64,000 bases of DNA from Owenia fusiformis. Taxonomy: Eukaryota; Annelida; Polychaeta; Sabellida; Oweniidae. Position numbers and translations under genes: made by a program. Below, piece after piece: positions 23,666 through 35,910 of this stretch (positions are counted from its first letter, which is position 1; the number at the start of each line of letters is the position of its first letter). The stretch covers positions 524,818 to 588,817 of the forward strand of contig CAIIXF020000124.1 in NCBI GenBank assembly GCA_903813345.2, given 5' to 3'. The notes under the pieces are model-generated. The model was not told the DNA's origin, searched no databases, and saw nothing but the letters and a program-made list of their open reading frames with translations.

Positions 23666-24627
23666 CATTTTTGCACCAAATGCGCTTTAGTACCCAAGAT
23701 TATTAATAGTGATAATTTTTCTTTACAATATAGATAATAACTAGAAAATTGACCGGTCTTTTCCATCCTGGTAAGCATACTACATAACAACGATTTTGTT
23801 ATAGAATCTCAAATGATAAAATTTAAGAGCTACAATGAAATTACTTAAGGTCTCGGGGTAGTTAACGGAGCAGCTTTGTACGTTTGGAATTTTTATCATT
23901 AGAGTGGCACGTTAATTATTTTCAAGAATACATAATTCATTTCATATATGGTCTTTATCGTTCACACATTTGCACAAAGGGTGTTTTACTGGTTCCACAT
24001 ATCATTTACATGGCCCTAACTAAAATAGTTAATAATTGTACTTTTAAAAAGGTCACGAAAAGGAATCTTTTGATTTTTTTTAGAAATCGTGCCCAAGTAT
24101 ATCGAAAATCCGTACTATTTCCGGACCACTGTCTCTTTATTTTTAAGTCGCGTTTAAGTCAGACTCCCGTGTATTCTGGATGCTTTGATTCACTTATGTG
24201 TTGTTTCCAGACCTTTGTGCGAGTGCGACAGCATCTACAAGCATGGAGTCCATGCTACAAGTAAATAAATGTCACCTGAGTATGTTTTTCCTAGGCCTAA
24301 TAGGTCGCCATTTTACTCCCTGTATTTCCAGTTTTCCAACACAGTCATGTCCGGTGACAAGACAGAAAGAACCTTCATCATGATCAAGCCCGATGCTGTC
24401 CAGAGAGGACTTGTCGGCAAAATCATTTGCAGATTTGAGGAGAAGGGCTTCAAATTGGTCGCAATGAAACAAAAAGTCGTGAGTTTTTGCAAAAAAGTAT
24501 TTTCTTTATGAAACTGCAATGTGATTGCCCATTTATTTTTGATTTTATTGATTGAGCAAAAAAGTGAAATGGACACTAGTCTTGTATTTCATCTTGAGAA
24601 AGATCAAAAACTGTGCAGAACCATGGA

Positions 24628-24732
24628 TCCCGGCCAGATTATTTTGTTGTAGGATCAACAGCTCAATAAATATTCCTGTATTATTCTTTTAGCCTACATG
24701 TATGAGGTCCTACTACAAAACGATCTGGCCAA
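24628..24732. repeat. inverted repeat in intron 1 of NDPK copy A
   Basis: GGCCAGATTATTTTGTTGTA is mirrored by TACTACAAAACGATCTGGCC, with about 50 bases between the arms. Probably a small foldback MITE. Confidence 0.7.
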
Positions 24733-25384
24733 CATCTATGTACAGAACGCAAAAGGGACAGTCCAAATAGTCCATCGAATATCAACTGAAGGGTGGTAAA
24801 TTTTACCAAACTCGTTGATATTTGACGGACGTCTTTTAGATAATCGTAAATGCTATGCCTTGCAGAAACTAGGGAGTTTAAGCTTGCAATGTTTTTCACA
24901 ACCTTAACGTTGGCGTTTCGATTGTATACGCAAGCTAACTCCTAATGCCTACTATAGTAGACGCATAATGTAGGAATATTGAAACCCGACTGTCTAAGCA
25001 ATCTCTATTTGTATATTTCAGGGCAGCAAAGAACTCTTTGCAAAACACTACGAGTCCCTGAAGAAATTAAAATTCTACGATGGACTGGTCGCCTACATGG
25101 CAACAAGCCCGGTGGTCGCCATGGTAAGATAATCATTAGCAATACCCCGTCACATTCAAGTTGAACCTTGAGGAAAAGTCTAAATTTTTAATAGTTGGTC
25201 AAACAATCATTCCGTAAAAGCTAATTCATAGCATTGTTAACCTTCGTTAGGGTTTTGCACGTCAATAAAGTCAGATTTTAAGAAAGGATCATGAGATCGG
25301 ATTCTGCCTTTTAGAAATTGGACCCAAAAACCTTTTCCGCGATTTTCAGGACTACCATTCGGTCTTCATACAGAAGATAGCACG

Positions 25385-25532
25385 AGGATCTACGGCAACC
25401 ATTCTGCGACCGTAGCTTCCCAATGATCTAGAGGAATATGCAGCATAAAATATAGGGATAAGCACTGCGATGTAGATTTTCTATATCGATTTTGTGAGGC
25501 TACGGCCGCCGTAGGGTTGCCTTAGATCAAAT
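25385..25532. mobile_element. MITE with GATCTACGGCAACC ends
   Basis: The left end GATCTACGGCAACC with GACCGTAGC is mirrored by GCTACGGCCGCC and GGTTGCCTTAGATC on the right. It lies in an intron of NDPK copy A. The words resemble those of the 55.4-57.2 kb element, though relation is not shown. Confidence 0.55.
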
Positions 25533-26649
25533 TCAACACGGTCTATTGCAAGTGTAGGCTCGTCAAGTAGTCGGAGGGGGTCACAGGGGCTCAGTTGTAG
25601 CTAGACTGAACTTTTTAACGCGTCTCATTGCACTCCAGTATCTTTTGGTGATAGCTATTGTTAGCAGTACAGTCTATGACGGAATCGTCAATTTTATGAC
25701 AATTCAAATATGTTTTAGATAACACAAAACAACTTTCAAAATTATCCCCTTTTCATTTATCAATAAAAGAAAACGGAATGATTAAATACGAGGGATGAAT
25801 GATATAATGTTAATGATATTGTTGAATCCAATTGTTCCCTCAAATAAGTGACATTGATTTTCATCTTGTAAATATAGGTACGATCTTCATAACAGTATTT
25901 ATAAGGTACTAATGTATTGTTACTGCAGGTGTGGGAAGGATTGGGGGTAGTGAAAACAGGAAGACTAATGCTGGGAGAGACTGACCCCGCTAAATCCCTT
26001 CCTGGTACCATTAGAGGAGATTATTGCATCGAAATCGGCAGGTAAGTCGAATATCCTGATAGTCTAGAGATACTCGTAGTTTAAGCAGTTAAAATACACC
26101 TGCTTTATTTATTAATATGTGTTGTCAAGCAGGGTTTAACATCCCAGCTATGTCTTTTAATCTATGTTGTCTTATAGCCAGTGGAATTAAGGTCTCAGAT
26201 CATTCGATGCCATAGCCTACATGTATGATTTTTATAAAATAATCGGTGGTGTCTTGTAGGCTAACTGACCATAGGCTTCATGGTAGATACTCGCAATAGT
26301 CACTTAATGTATAACTTATTGTGATTAATCATGATTAATTTGCACGTTCAACAAGTATGCTAAAGTTTTAAAGGATTTTAACATTGCATCAACGGAAATT
26401 TGGTCCACCCTTTTTAAAGTTGAAGATTCAAATATGATACAAGAAAGAAGGGAGTGTAACTCTCTAAATGTTTAATATGCATTCCCTTAAAATATAACGG
26501 AAAAGGAGAATTAGCGAGAATTAGCGAGATTTCAAAGCTATAAAGAAACCCCCTCGTTGAATGCAGATCACATGATAGGAAATGTTATTGTTGATTTTAA
26601 TTTAACCTAAGTGCAATACAATTTTGATATTGCCGGTGTAAAAGGGTAG

Positions 26650-26807
26650 AAGGTCCTTACAAATTATGGTCCTACTCTCCATTGATTTATATGGTGACCT
26701 AAATACAACTCTTTCCCTTATTATCGTATCCACAATCAGGGCCAGTAAGGGACTTTAAGAAAGGGGACCATAATCCCTAGGGGACCATAATTTCTTTTAC
26801 AGACCCC
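26650..26807. mobile_element. short element at the broken exon of NDPK copy A
   Basis: The left TIR AAGGTCCTTACAAATTATGG is mirrored by CCATAATTTCTTTTACAGAC on the right (about 26783-26807). Its right end runs directly into the surviving last ten codons of the kinase copy. Confidence 0.65.
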
Positions 26808-27183
26808 AAGTAACTCAGCTTGGATATATGAATAGATTCGACATTAACAGATCTAGACTCCTAACTCGAAACAATCAGCTACAATAAAACCTGTTCCACT
26901 TGGGAGGTGTTCCACTTTTAGAGGTCCCCTCGACCCCCATCCTTCTTGACTACGGGCGCTGTGAACTAACCAAGATTCAGACATTATATTGTTGTATCAG
27001 TCAAGTAGCATGCAACTAATTAAACATCATGAAAGCTATTTATATAACAAGAGAACCCACAAGGATTTCCATTTTTCCATTTAGAAAATATTTGTCTAGA
27101 TATATTTTGAATGTAGTTTTACTTGGCTAGTCTATTTATTGTAGCTGTAAGTTATGCATAGTGTGCAATGGTGTAACGACTGA

Positions 27184-27189
27184 AATAAA
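27184..27189 (+). promoter_or_regulatory. poly(A) signal of NDPK copy A
   Basis: AATAAA lies within a block (about 27076-27200) that is homologous to the 3' UTR of copy B, including TAGCTGTAAGTTATGCATAG. Confidence 0.7.
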
Positions 27190-29324
27190 GCGAATTTCCT
27201 CTGTACCTAAAAGTGATTTTTTGTGAAAGGCAGGAGTATTATTCATCGGGCCTTGATAATTTGACTCATCATCTGAAGTTCTTTTATGATTCCCTTACCA
27301 TATGAGACGAATCGTAGTTTAGAAAATAGCAGTAAATATTTCAACTACTGAAAATCCTGGGCTGGTTTTCTAAGGCAAAGTTGCCAAGTCGGGAGTTTTT
27401 AAATCCTCAACAGTTAGAAATACAGTGGAGGAAAAGCAATCCCAACTCGCATAAAATTGTCTCACCATGATTTCAGAATTATTTCAATGTCTTGGCAAAT
27501 CTTGAGATCCAGATTTGAAAAAAAGCATTCATTTTAACTCAAGAATTGGTTAAAGTTACAATATCGCGATAGACTACCAAACACGAGTTGTTAAACTGGA
27601 TTTTTGCTTTATTCTAGGATGGAGATGCGACATGTACGTTTGACTACCAATGTCACTTAGGACTTTGTCCTGGCACGGGATAAAATGTCACGAGTGAGAT
27701 GAGATTCGTCTTAAAAGAGTAAAGCCGGTCCTCGAGATCAAAGTTCCATCGGTTTTTGTCAACAGACAAGATAAGTACATTCACATTTCGAACCATTGCT
27801 CTTTCTTTGACAAAGGATGGCATTTTACACATATAAAACGTCAAGACGTTAGCAAATCAATCATTTGTTCATATGAAGTTGAAGTCGTAAATCCTTCTCT
27901 CCATCTATTTTCATCGGATCAGTTTTTGTCCAACTAAAACTGCATGCATTCATCATCAACTTTTTAATTGAAGTCGCCTATTCCACCTAGAACTGAAAGA
28001 TCTCTGAAGTTTTCTGGAAATTGATTGTAAGCGGTCGCAACTTTCAGAGATGACTATAAGCTTAGTAGAATGTCTTGGAACGGAATTTTATTGATATGCA
28101 AGTTTTAACGATGGTCCAGTCAAGAATTCGAAATAAGAAATTGAAATTCAGTTGCCATCAGAATGTGATGGTTCTTTTGGAAGCACTTTATTTCGTTCTC
28201 CCGGGACTCTGAAACGATCCTGGTTATAACTATGTACAAGTGGATTAGAGAAATATGTTCGGGAGCGAGAAAATGATGGCGCGCGATGTGAGAATCGTGG
28301 TTAGAGTGCACGGAATGTAGTTTGCGAGGTCAGACTTGATGTTCGCGTTGGAATTCTAGGAGGCCTGATCTCTATGCCATATGTTTTCGAGGCCTAAATG
28401 CAATTAATTGTTCAAGGTACAACCAAGGGCTTTCAACTAATTAAAAGCCCATGGTACAACGCATGTCACTCACAGTTGTACTGCATTAAAAATAAATTCA
28501 ATTCAATTTTTGTCTACCTAATATAACAGATGTTGTAGACTATTTTGATTGTGGTATCTACATATATTTTGCCACTTAATGCAATACTACAAGCAAAAAT
28601 GATCATCAAAATTGGCAATTCAGTACAATTATTTCAGTAAAACCGCCTAACCCCCCCCCCACAGCCTGGCCTACGGGCCCTTGAAAAGTCTTATCTTATA
28701 TCAAGATGACGATGCTTTTTTAATTATTGTTATTCTTCCATGTGGGTGTGCATGCACATTTCACATGTCATTTCCTATCTACTATCAGCACAAAAAACAA
28801 TCAAACCAATAAACTAGACAATCAAACATGGTCTCACTGACAATAACATTACATAAGAAAGTGTGTCGGTGATTGTGTGGTACCATATGGATACCACACT
28901 TTTAAAATTAATTGCCCTTCCTTTGTATTAGAAGATATGGGATGCTGCAATATATGTGTTTATTGGAATTATAAGAAGAACGTGAAGAAATCACTCCGTG
29001 AGGCTGAAAAGGTGAGTTCGCATTGTGTCTTATCAGGCTCTATCGTTTTGCTTGTTATTTCTGCATATAATTTCTATAATATTTAAGAATCAATCATTAT
29101 ATTACTATACAATAATTTAGATATGATGAATGGGTTTATGTTTACGTAGGCCTACTGCTACATGTATATTTATTGTCCGCACAGCGCAACCCGTGAGCAC
29201 AACCAAAGGAACTGAAAACACATCCAATAGGTGGCGTCCAAAGTCACGTTGACCGATCAGCCTCTTTTTCATTCTGCCGGCAAGGGTTCACATGGTTGCC
29301 ACTTTTCTCTCTATATTTTCACAG
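27190..29324. other. spacer between the two NDPK copies
   Basis: No gene recognised. A LINE-tail-like AAATTCAATTCAATTTTT at 28490 and a hAT-end-like CACAGCCTGGCCTACGGGCC at 28660 are the only landmarks. A CCAAT word at 29225 lies about 115 bases upstream of the copy B start. An open frame at 28877-29086 has a GTGAGT after it but no recognisable product. Confidence 0.4.
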
Positions 29325-29339
29325 TTTTCTAACGCAGTC

Positions 29340-32300
29340 ATGGCCAATCAAGAAAGAACCTTCATCATGATCAAGCCCGATGCTGTCCAGAGAGGACTCG
29401 TCGGCAAAATCATTGCCAGATTTGAGGAGAAAGGCTTCAAATTGGTCGCAATGAAACAAAAAACTGTGAGTTTTCCATCTTTTTCACTTTGTTTTGTCTC
29501 CTTTTTCATGTTTCTCATTTCTACTGGTGTTACTAAGTAGTCTGTCAATATTGTAAACTTAGTGAACGTTATTGTTTTTATGAAACGAAATTCATGAAAT
29601 ACATTGCTTGCTTTCATCTTTTGATATGAAAAAATGTAAACCGGAAATTCAACGTAGCCAATGACTCCTTAGGAAATGAAGGTCAATAAGTATGAAAGGT
29701 GAAACATATTGACTCAAAGATCATAAGTACATAAAAGCAGAGTGTACAATAAATAAACACCAAGCCTGGGATTATGTTTTAGGCCATGTAAATTGGGTTT
29801 CTGATAAAGATTAAATATTGTTCAGAACTTTTTAAATAGTTTGTTTCTTCGGGCAGTCAGTCGAATAGATCTATCAACTGGTGGACGGGCCTCATACACG
29901 GTGTATAACCCAAACGCTCCTACATGCAAGACGGAGCGTTTCATTTACGCGGAAACGCTCCGGAGCGAAATAAAATGGCGGTTAATGAAGATTCCACTAT
30001 GACCGTAAGTATTGTTTCTCTCGTTTCTCTTACATATCATATGTTATGGTGAAATATTATGTACCATTCGATGAACAATACCGTGAGGAAAGATCTTATT
30101 TATTCAACTTCTGGAGGTAAACTGTTATTTGCTTGATCAAAGCTCCGTAGTGTAGATCGAACGAATTTGAAGATGACGATTTGACCACAAATTACGAATT
30201 AAACTAGTATTTCTATGAAAACGTTAATCTTTCTGTTTAAGTAGTAGATCACAAACTCGTATATTCTCATTTCCTAAAATCCCAGTCCAAATCCATTACT
30301 TGTTCTCGAGAAATCGCTTGTTTTCCTCAAAACGCTCCGTCGATTTAGAACACAATTTTAGAAACGCTCTTACCATTTTGTTTTGATATCATTTTCAGAT
30401 TATTAGAGAAGAGTTCCGAATCGAATCTATCTCTCAAAAACGTGTTGTACTTGTTAGGCAAATTGAAACATCTGAATCTGGTGGTGCTAAACGTGCAACT
30501 AGCTGATTTAAGCCTACATTAGATGATGCCATGCCTACATGTGTGCTAAATCATAAAACTATAGAAAAAACTAAAATTTATATGTGAATTAATCTTTCTT
30601 CTTTTGATGCCAAGGGGTATAATAGATCTTTTCTTTCGCTTCCTGAAAGGGAAAGGCAAGCTATATATTTCCTAAACTGATCTAGACTACCGGAGCGTTT
30701 CCAGTTCACTGTGTTAACCAGATCGGAGCGTTTCTTGAATATGAGAATGTCATCATTTTTAAGACTGGATTTTCAGTCATCAAATCACTATTACGATAAT
30801 GTATGGTGCGTTGAAGCATTGGAATTTGACTAAAATATACGTTGGTGCTCTAATCTTGGCTCAACTAATCACATGTATCGACAAAAGGGGTTTTGACCGG
30901 TAGAATAACAAATACGTTTTTGAATTTTGATAACTATACTGCTTCGTACAGCTCTTCCTAATTGCTTCAACCGTCAACAGCCAGCCAAGTACAACATGAA
31001 TATCACACCCATCGAATGGTATACTCGAAATATGGAACTCATACCTCTTATTTCCATTATTGGGGAAATCGTCAGATGGCTCATCATTCCCGCCAGCCAG
31101 TTTTCCTACTCCGGAGCGTTTCTTTGTTTAATTTCAGTAATGAAACGCTCCGTCGTGCATGTAGGAGCGTTTGGGTTATACACCGTGTCATAGCTCATAG
31201 TGTATCAAGTATCAACTACCAGAAGTGAACAGTATGAAAATTGAAATATGGTCAATTCACCCACCTTGTTGTCATTTTACGGGTATCCCTTCCCTAAATA
31301 GAATATCGTAACGGTAATACTAATAGAGACACAACATGTATGAACATTTAGACCAGTGCACAAGACTGTATAAACAATCCCTATTTTGTATATTGTAGGC
31401 CAGCAAAGAACTCTTGGAAGAACATTACAAGGACCTAAGTAGCAAGGGCTTCTTCAAAGGACTTGTCGCCTACATGGGATCAGGCCCAGTGGTCTGCATG
31501 GTAAGAATCAAAAATGTAAACATGTAAAATGTAATTGACACTTAAACTCTTTCAGGGGGACATAATTTAGTGAAATAATAAAGGTCCCTGGTATAGCAAA
31601 AATATGCCACCCTGCAGGTGACACATTGAAGTTACGGGGCATTTTGCTTTTCTCCTGAATGTCCCTCAACTTCAATTGGCCATTTTTGTGAACCTTTGTA
31701 TCTTTTATAGAAGCAACATTGACATCCATATGTCGCCAGTTAACTGGTTAACATTGTGGCTCTGTCTGTGTGGCATATGGGAGCTGAATGTTCCTCACAG
31801 AACTTGAGGTGAATTCCCTTTCCACAATGTTGTAAATCAACTTTGTCCCCAATCCTAGGATTGGTGAGGGCATAGCCTTGTATATTCCATAACCTTCCTA
31901 TAGTCACTCTGTGGCAATGATTAGGGAGATAAGCCATGCAAGGTACATTCTTTAAAACATGGGCTTTCACCCATGTATTTATTCTTGTAAATTAATCAAT
32001 TGAATCAATTTATCTAGTTAATTGATTTCAATGGTTTTATTGCTCATTATTGTTCTTATCATTTGTTAAAATTATGCAAATATAGCGTTCGAGAAATTTT
32101 ACAAATAAATGAAAGGTGAGGAAAAAAAATGAATATGATTAAATATAACGGGTGAACAAAAAGAATAGTACATATTTTTTTTATTTATTACTATTGAATC
32201 ATTCCTCAAACAAGTGACATTAATTTTCCTCTTGTATATGCAATATTTTTATCTTCATCACAGTATTTATAAAATTCTCATGTATTGTTACCGCAGGTGT

Positions 32301-32984
32301 GGGAAGGAATGGGAGCAGTAGCAACAGGAAGAGTTATGTTGGGAGAGACCAACCCCAAAGACTCCAAGCCTGGTACCATCAGAGGAGATTATTGCATCCA
32401 AGTCGGCAGGTGAGTTAGCAAGTTATGGCCTAGTCAGGAGCTAGTTCAAGCAGTTAAAATCCAAGCTCCAACCTGCTTTATTTATTAATCTGTGTTGTCT
32501 TTGTTGCTAGCAGGGTTAAATGTCTTAGATCTATGCCATATTTTAACATGTTGTCTTGTAGCTGGCAGGCCCATGCTTTTGAGCTCTTTGATGCAAGAAA
32601 GCATGTAGAATTACCTATCAGATTATAAAATTTTAATAGACTTGTGGACTGTACTTCTACTTAACTGCTTAATTTGGCGGCTGTACTATGTAAATTGGTA
32701 CCATTTGTACATTGTATTGTAATAGTGTAAATCCGCCAAATTAAGTACCCACAAATGTTCAAAGTGGCAAATCTGCAAATTAAGTAGAAGTACAGTATTA
32801 TAAATATCCTTGATTAACAAACACATGATTTTTTAATAAATATCAATTTCATCTGTTTTCCAGAAATATATGTCACGGAAGTGATGCTGTAGAATCAGCC
32901 AAACGCGAAATTGCACTTTGGTTCGACAAATCAGAACTTAATGACTGGACCCCATGCAGCTCAACTTGGGTGTATGAAGATTGA
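29340..32984 (+). CDS. NME: nucleoside diphosphate kinase copy B, complete
   Basis: Exons 29340-29465, 31399-31500, 32297-32409 and 32864-32984 join in phase to 153 residues, the usual group I length. The sequence starts [19 protein letters not shown] (active-site Lys, as in human NME1/2), continues with [12 protein letters not shown] and [18 protein letters not shown], and has [20 protein letters not shown] with the phosphorylated His at residue 118. It ends in TWVYED. The enzyme moves the gamma-phosphate between nucleoside triphosphates and diphosphates through phospho-His; cytosolic hexamer by family. An AG acceptor at 29323-29324, homologous to copy A, marks an exon start 15 bases before the ATG. 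Intron 1 hosts a 1.3-kb transposon. Confidence 0.97.
29896..31188. mobile_element. 1293-bp DNA element with GGAGCGTTT subterminal motifs
   Basis: TIRs of about 50 bp start ACACGGTGTATAACCCAAAC and are flanked by CAT on both sides (29893-29895 and 31189-31191). At least nine GGAGCGTTT words in both orientations are scattered inside (for example near 29930, 29950, 30330, 30690, 30725, 31110, 31140 and 31165), as in transposase-binding subterminal arrays. No transposase is recognised. Three-base duplications occur in CACTA and Harbinger groups; assignment is left open. Confidence 0.8.
32648..32796. mobile_element. short MITE in NDPK B intron 3
   Basis: The ends ACTGTACTTCTACTTAA and TTAAGTAGAAGTACAGT are inverted repeats, with inner CTTAATTTGGCGG mirrored by CCGCCAAATTAAG. 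Related to 44762-45009. Confidence 0.8.
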
Positions 32985-33379
32985 TGTGAGGTTTCATCTA
33001 GGCTCTAACTTGTAACCAGCAACATCTTCATATACAGATATATAGACCATTAGACAGCCTCCAGAGACTATAGCTATAGACATTGCGTCTACTTAAGTGC
33101 CAGACCTTTAATGCCAATTTTAATTATAAAAATATCAATCATGCCATATAAAATATGATCTGAACTAACCTATATTCAGACATTTTAGTGTTTTTAGTAA
33201 ATAAGTAAAATAAAACAATATCATGCCACTAGCATCATGAATGCTATTTATGAACAGAAGGAATAAATGTTTGTCCATTTAGAAATATCTGTGTATTTAT
33301 TTTTGAATGTAGTTTTACCTGGCTACTCTGTGTATTGTAGCTGTAAGTTATGCATAGTGTGCAATGTTGTAACAACTGA

Positions 33380-33385
33380 AATAAA
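33380..33385 (+). promoter_or_regulatory. poly(A) signal of NDPK copy B
   Basis: AATAAA about 400 bases after the stop codon, in a 3' UTR homologous to that of copy A. Confidence 0.8.
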
Positions 33386-33657
33386 GTGAATTTTGTCTAT
33401 GCCTATAAAATGTCAGTTTTTTGTTAATTGAGTATTATTCAGTTGGACATTGGACTCCTTACCTGATCTCCCTCTCATGATATTAGTAACTTAATCAGTT
33501 ATTGTAATCCTTGATACTTGACATCCTATCGTATCATCCTTGATATCATGATAGAAATGTAAATAAAAAGATCATTGCCAGATTGCAGTTGTAAAGTTTC
33601 CTGTGAAGGAAAAGCAACCTAAATTGCCTCGTCATTCAACATAATTTGGGAATTTAA

Positions 33658-33951
33658 CCTCTTGCCTACCTGGAGTTGCGTGAGATTTCTCGTCACCTCG
33701 GAAATTACCTTAAAACTCTGAGTGACGAGAAAATCCATCGCAAAACTTTTTCCTAAGATAGTTCTTATTTGAAAATGTTCATCCAATTTACACAAAGATG
33801 GTTTTAAAATGGGTAGAAATGATCTCGCTGCCTTCTGATTTTACTAAGTTGAGCATCTAAAGTTGTATAGGTATGTAGTAAAATATCAAAATGTGGCAAA
33901 AATGAAAAATTCTCTGGTTCCAACAGATTTTAGAACCTGGTGTTCAAGAGG
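33658..33951. mobile_element. piggyBac-like MITE
   Basis: Flanked by TTAA on both sides (33654-33657 and 33952-33955), with ends CCTCTTGCCTACCTGG and CCTGGTGTTCAAGAGG. A second right end (GGTAGTCAAGAGG then TTAA at 34198-34201) suggests that the full element may reach 34197. TTAA targets are typical of piggyBac. No transposase. Confidence 0.65.
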
Positions 33952-34201
33952 TTAAAGAATCCAGAAATGAGATTTGAATTTTCTTTCTTTGTTCAAAAAA
34001 CATTATAATCCATTTCAACTCAAGAATTGGATCAAACTCTACACAATTGGTTTTAAATGGACTTGCTCGCTTTTATCTTTTGAAACGAAGATTGATGAAG
34101 AAAGTTCAACCCTTATATCACGGATGGAGCCAACTCAATGGAGGTTAAAACGAAAGTGACGCATTTCAAATTGTCTGATTTCTGGGTAGTCAAGAGGTTA
34201 A

Positions 34202-35432
34202 ACATTTGGCATTCAGATTTTACTTGTTATGGTTTGGCTGGAATGATCACTATTGTATGAATTTTGGATGACATTACAGTATATTGGACACCTTAGACAA
34301 TGTTTACCCTGGGTATTGTTTTTATCCTCCCATCAGGTACGTATAAAAACGAACACATGATTACATGAAAATATATTTATTCTCAATGCAAAATATAACA
34401 ATTTCATACTCCCCTATTCCTGAACATATAAAAGTGGTTTCTATGACAACATTAAAGTACATATGCAAAATTTGAAATTATGGTAACTTATCTACACAAT
34501 TTGAGACAGTATCCATTTCAATTTAATTATTCCTTGATTAGCATAATTATTAAACAATGACCATTTTACAGACCATTACACAATGACCACCCAACATGTA
34601 TTATGATTCACCAACATGTATTATGATTCACCAACCTCATCTGAGAAGATAAACATAGAATCTTTGAGGTTTATTGTCAAATGGAAGCATATCTAATAAC
34701 ATTTTTTAAAACAAGCTCAACAGAAAATGAACAGAACTAACTATACAAATTATTTGTATTTAGTCATGTTGAATAAGTAATTTAATGAAATCAATTATAG
34801 CATTAGTTTGCTTCAAGCCGTAATGACCCGTCCCCACGAGGAGGGAGGTATCCATCCAGAGTGTTAAACTTTGAGTCATGGCATTACATTTTCCAACTGA
34901 TTTCTGGCTAGTTGGACTCTCGGGGCCTTTAAAACAAGGCTGATTTATACCATCAACAATTCTGATTTTCCAAAGCACTGGTGATCCACTCGATTATGCT
35001 GGTTACCGAAACGGTTCGTTTTGGTAACAAAATGTCAGAACGTTGAAGGTACGATTTTTCTTTTTTCCTTATTTCATGTGTTGTAGGCAGAATCTTCACG
35101 ACATGTTTAACACAAACATGTTTCAGTATCAGTTTTTCAAAAAACAGTTAAGATCTGCACTTTTAACCCAAACCGAGCGGATCACCAGTGCAAAGATAAA
35201 CATTGCACGAGTAAATCAATGTATCTCTTACCTACTGAGGTTCTAAATATATAATGTGTAAGAATTTATGGTTAATTCATGGGGCTGGATAGATATTTAT
35301 TTTCTATCCTCATTTAAATTGGATATTATGATATCATAAGTAAATATCAAGTTCAACTTATAAAAAAAACAAAAATATATTTTGAACATAAGTTCTAAGT
35401 GTCCGAGTAAAACATTTCTTAACTTACCTATA
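34202..35432. other. intergenic, no gene recognised
   Basis: AT-rich sequence between the NDPK copy B locus and LRRC59. It has a short tandem word (CACCAACATGTATTATGATT, twice at 34590-34630) and nothing else that I can support. Confidence 0.4.
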
Positions 35433-35728
35433 ATCACAGTGACTATCCAGGCCCCGTATATCGTGAGCAAATTCCTGCTGACATCGCGAGCAATGAGCTC
35501 ATGTTAGAAGCGGGGCCTTGAGAGATATGATAAAATATAGTTATAGTTGAATAATGGCATTGCCCTGCAATTGAAATAGCCATTGTACTATGAAATAAAG
35601 CTGTACAGAGTTTCACTTAATACTAAAGTTTCGTAGAAAAATTCAATTGTATCATATCTCTCAAGGCCCCGCTTCTAACATGAGCTCATTGCTTTCGATG
35701 TCAGCGGAGCCTGGATAGTCCCTGTGAT
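35433..35728. mobile_element. foldback element, ~95-bp arms
   Basis: The arms (about 35433-35530 and 35640-35728) share ATCACAGNGACTATCCAGG, GAGCAATGAGCTCATGTTAG and AAGCGGGGCCTTGAGAGATA. It lies about 180 bases downstream of the LRRC59 stop. The end word ATCACAGGGA recurs at 42562 and 42710. Confidence 0.85.
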
Positions 35729-35910
35729 AATACCTATCTGAATACATTTTTGAAATGCATAACAATTCCACCAACATAAACATACATGTACAGGGTGTTC
35801 AAAAAGTTTATCTGAAAATTCTCTGATGATAAACTTATTGAATGCCATTGCAACTATTCATCACATTTTTACGAGAAATTCCCAAACCATTTTTAAAGTC
35901 ACTTTGAAAT

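Larger units (their letters stand above)
24331..26835 (+). pseudogene. NME: nucleoside diphosphate kinase copy A, catalytic His exon missing
   Basis: Three exons match a group I NDP kinase: 24347-24478 (start [16 protein letters not shown], with the conserved Lys and VQRGLVG), 25022-25123 (GLVAYMATSPVVAM) and 25929-26041 ([27 protein letters not shown]). An AG acceptor at 24329-24330 implies a 5' UTR intron. The stretch that should follow (RN-x-x-HGSD with the phosphorylated His, through the next ~25 residues) is not found. Only the last ten codons survive at 26803-26835 (TPSNSAWIYE and stop), followed by a 3' UTR homologous to copy B. A transposon (26650-26807) sits at the break. A spliced product could not do the His-dependent phosphotransfer, so a pseudogene or a gene of changed role is likely. 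Confidence 0.8.

Noticed and set aside
28877-29086. Possible exon with a GTGAGT donor (MGCCNICVYWNYKKN)
   Set aside because: No acceptor, no partner exon and no family recognised; kept only as a note.
30927-31228. Two overlapping 88-codon frames
   Set aside because: They lie inside the right part of the GGAGCGTTT element, overlap in two frames and show no transposase motif.
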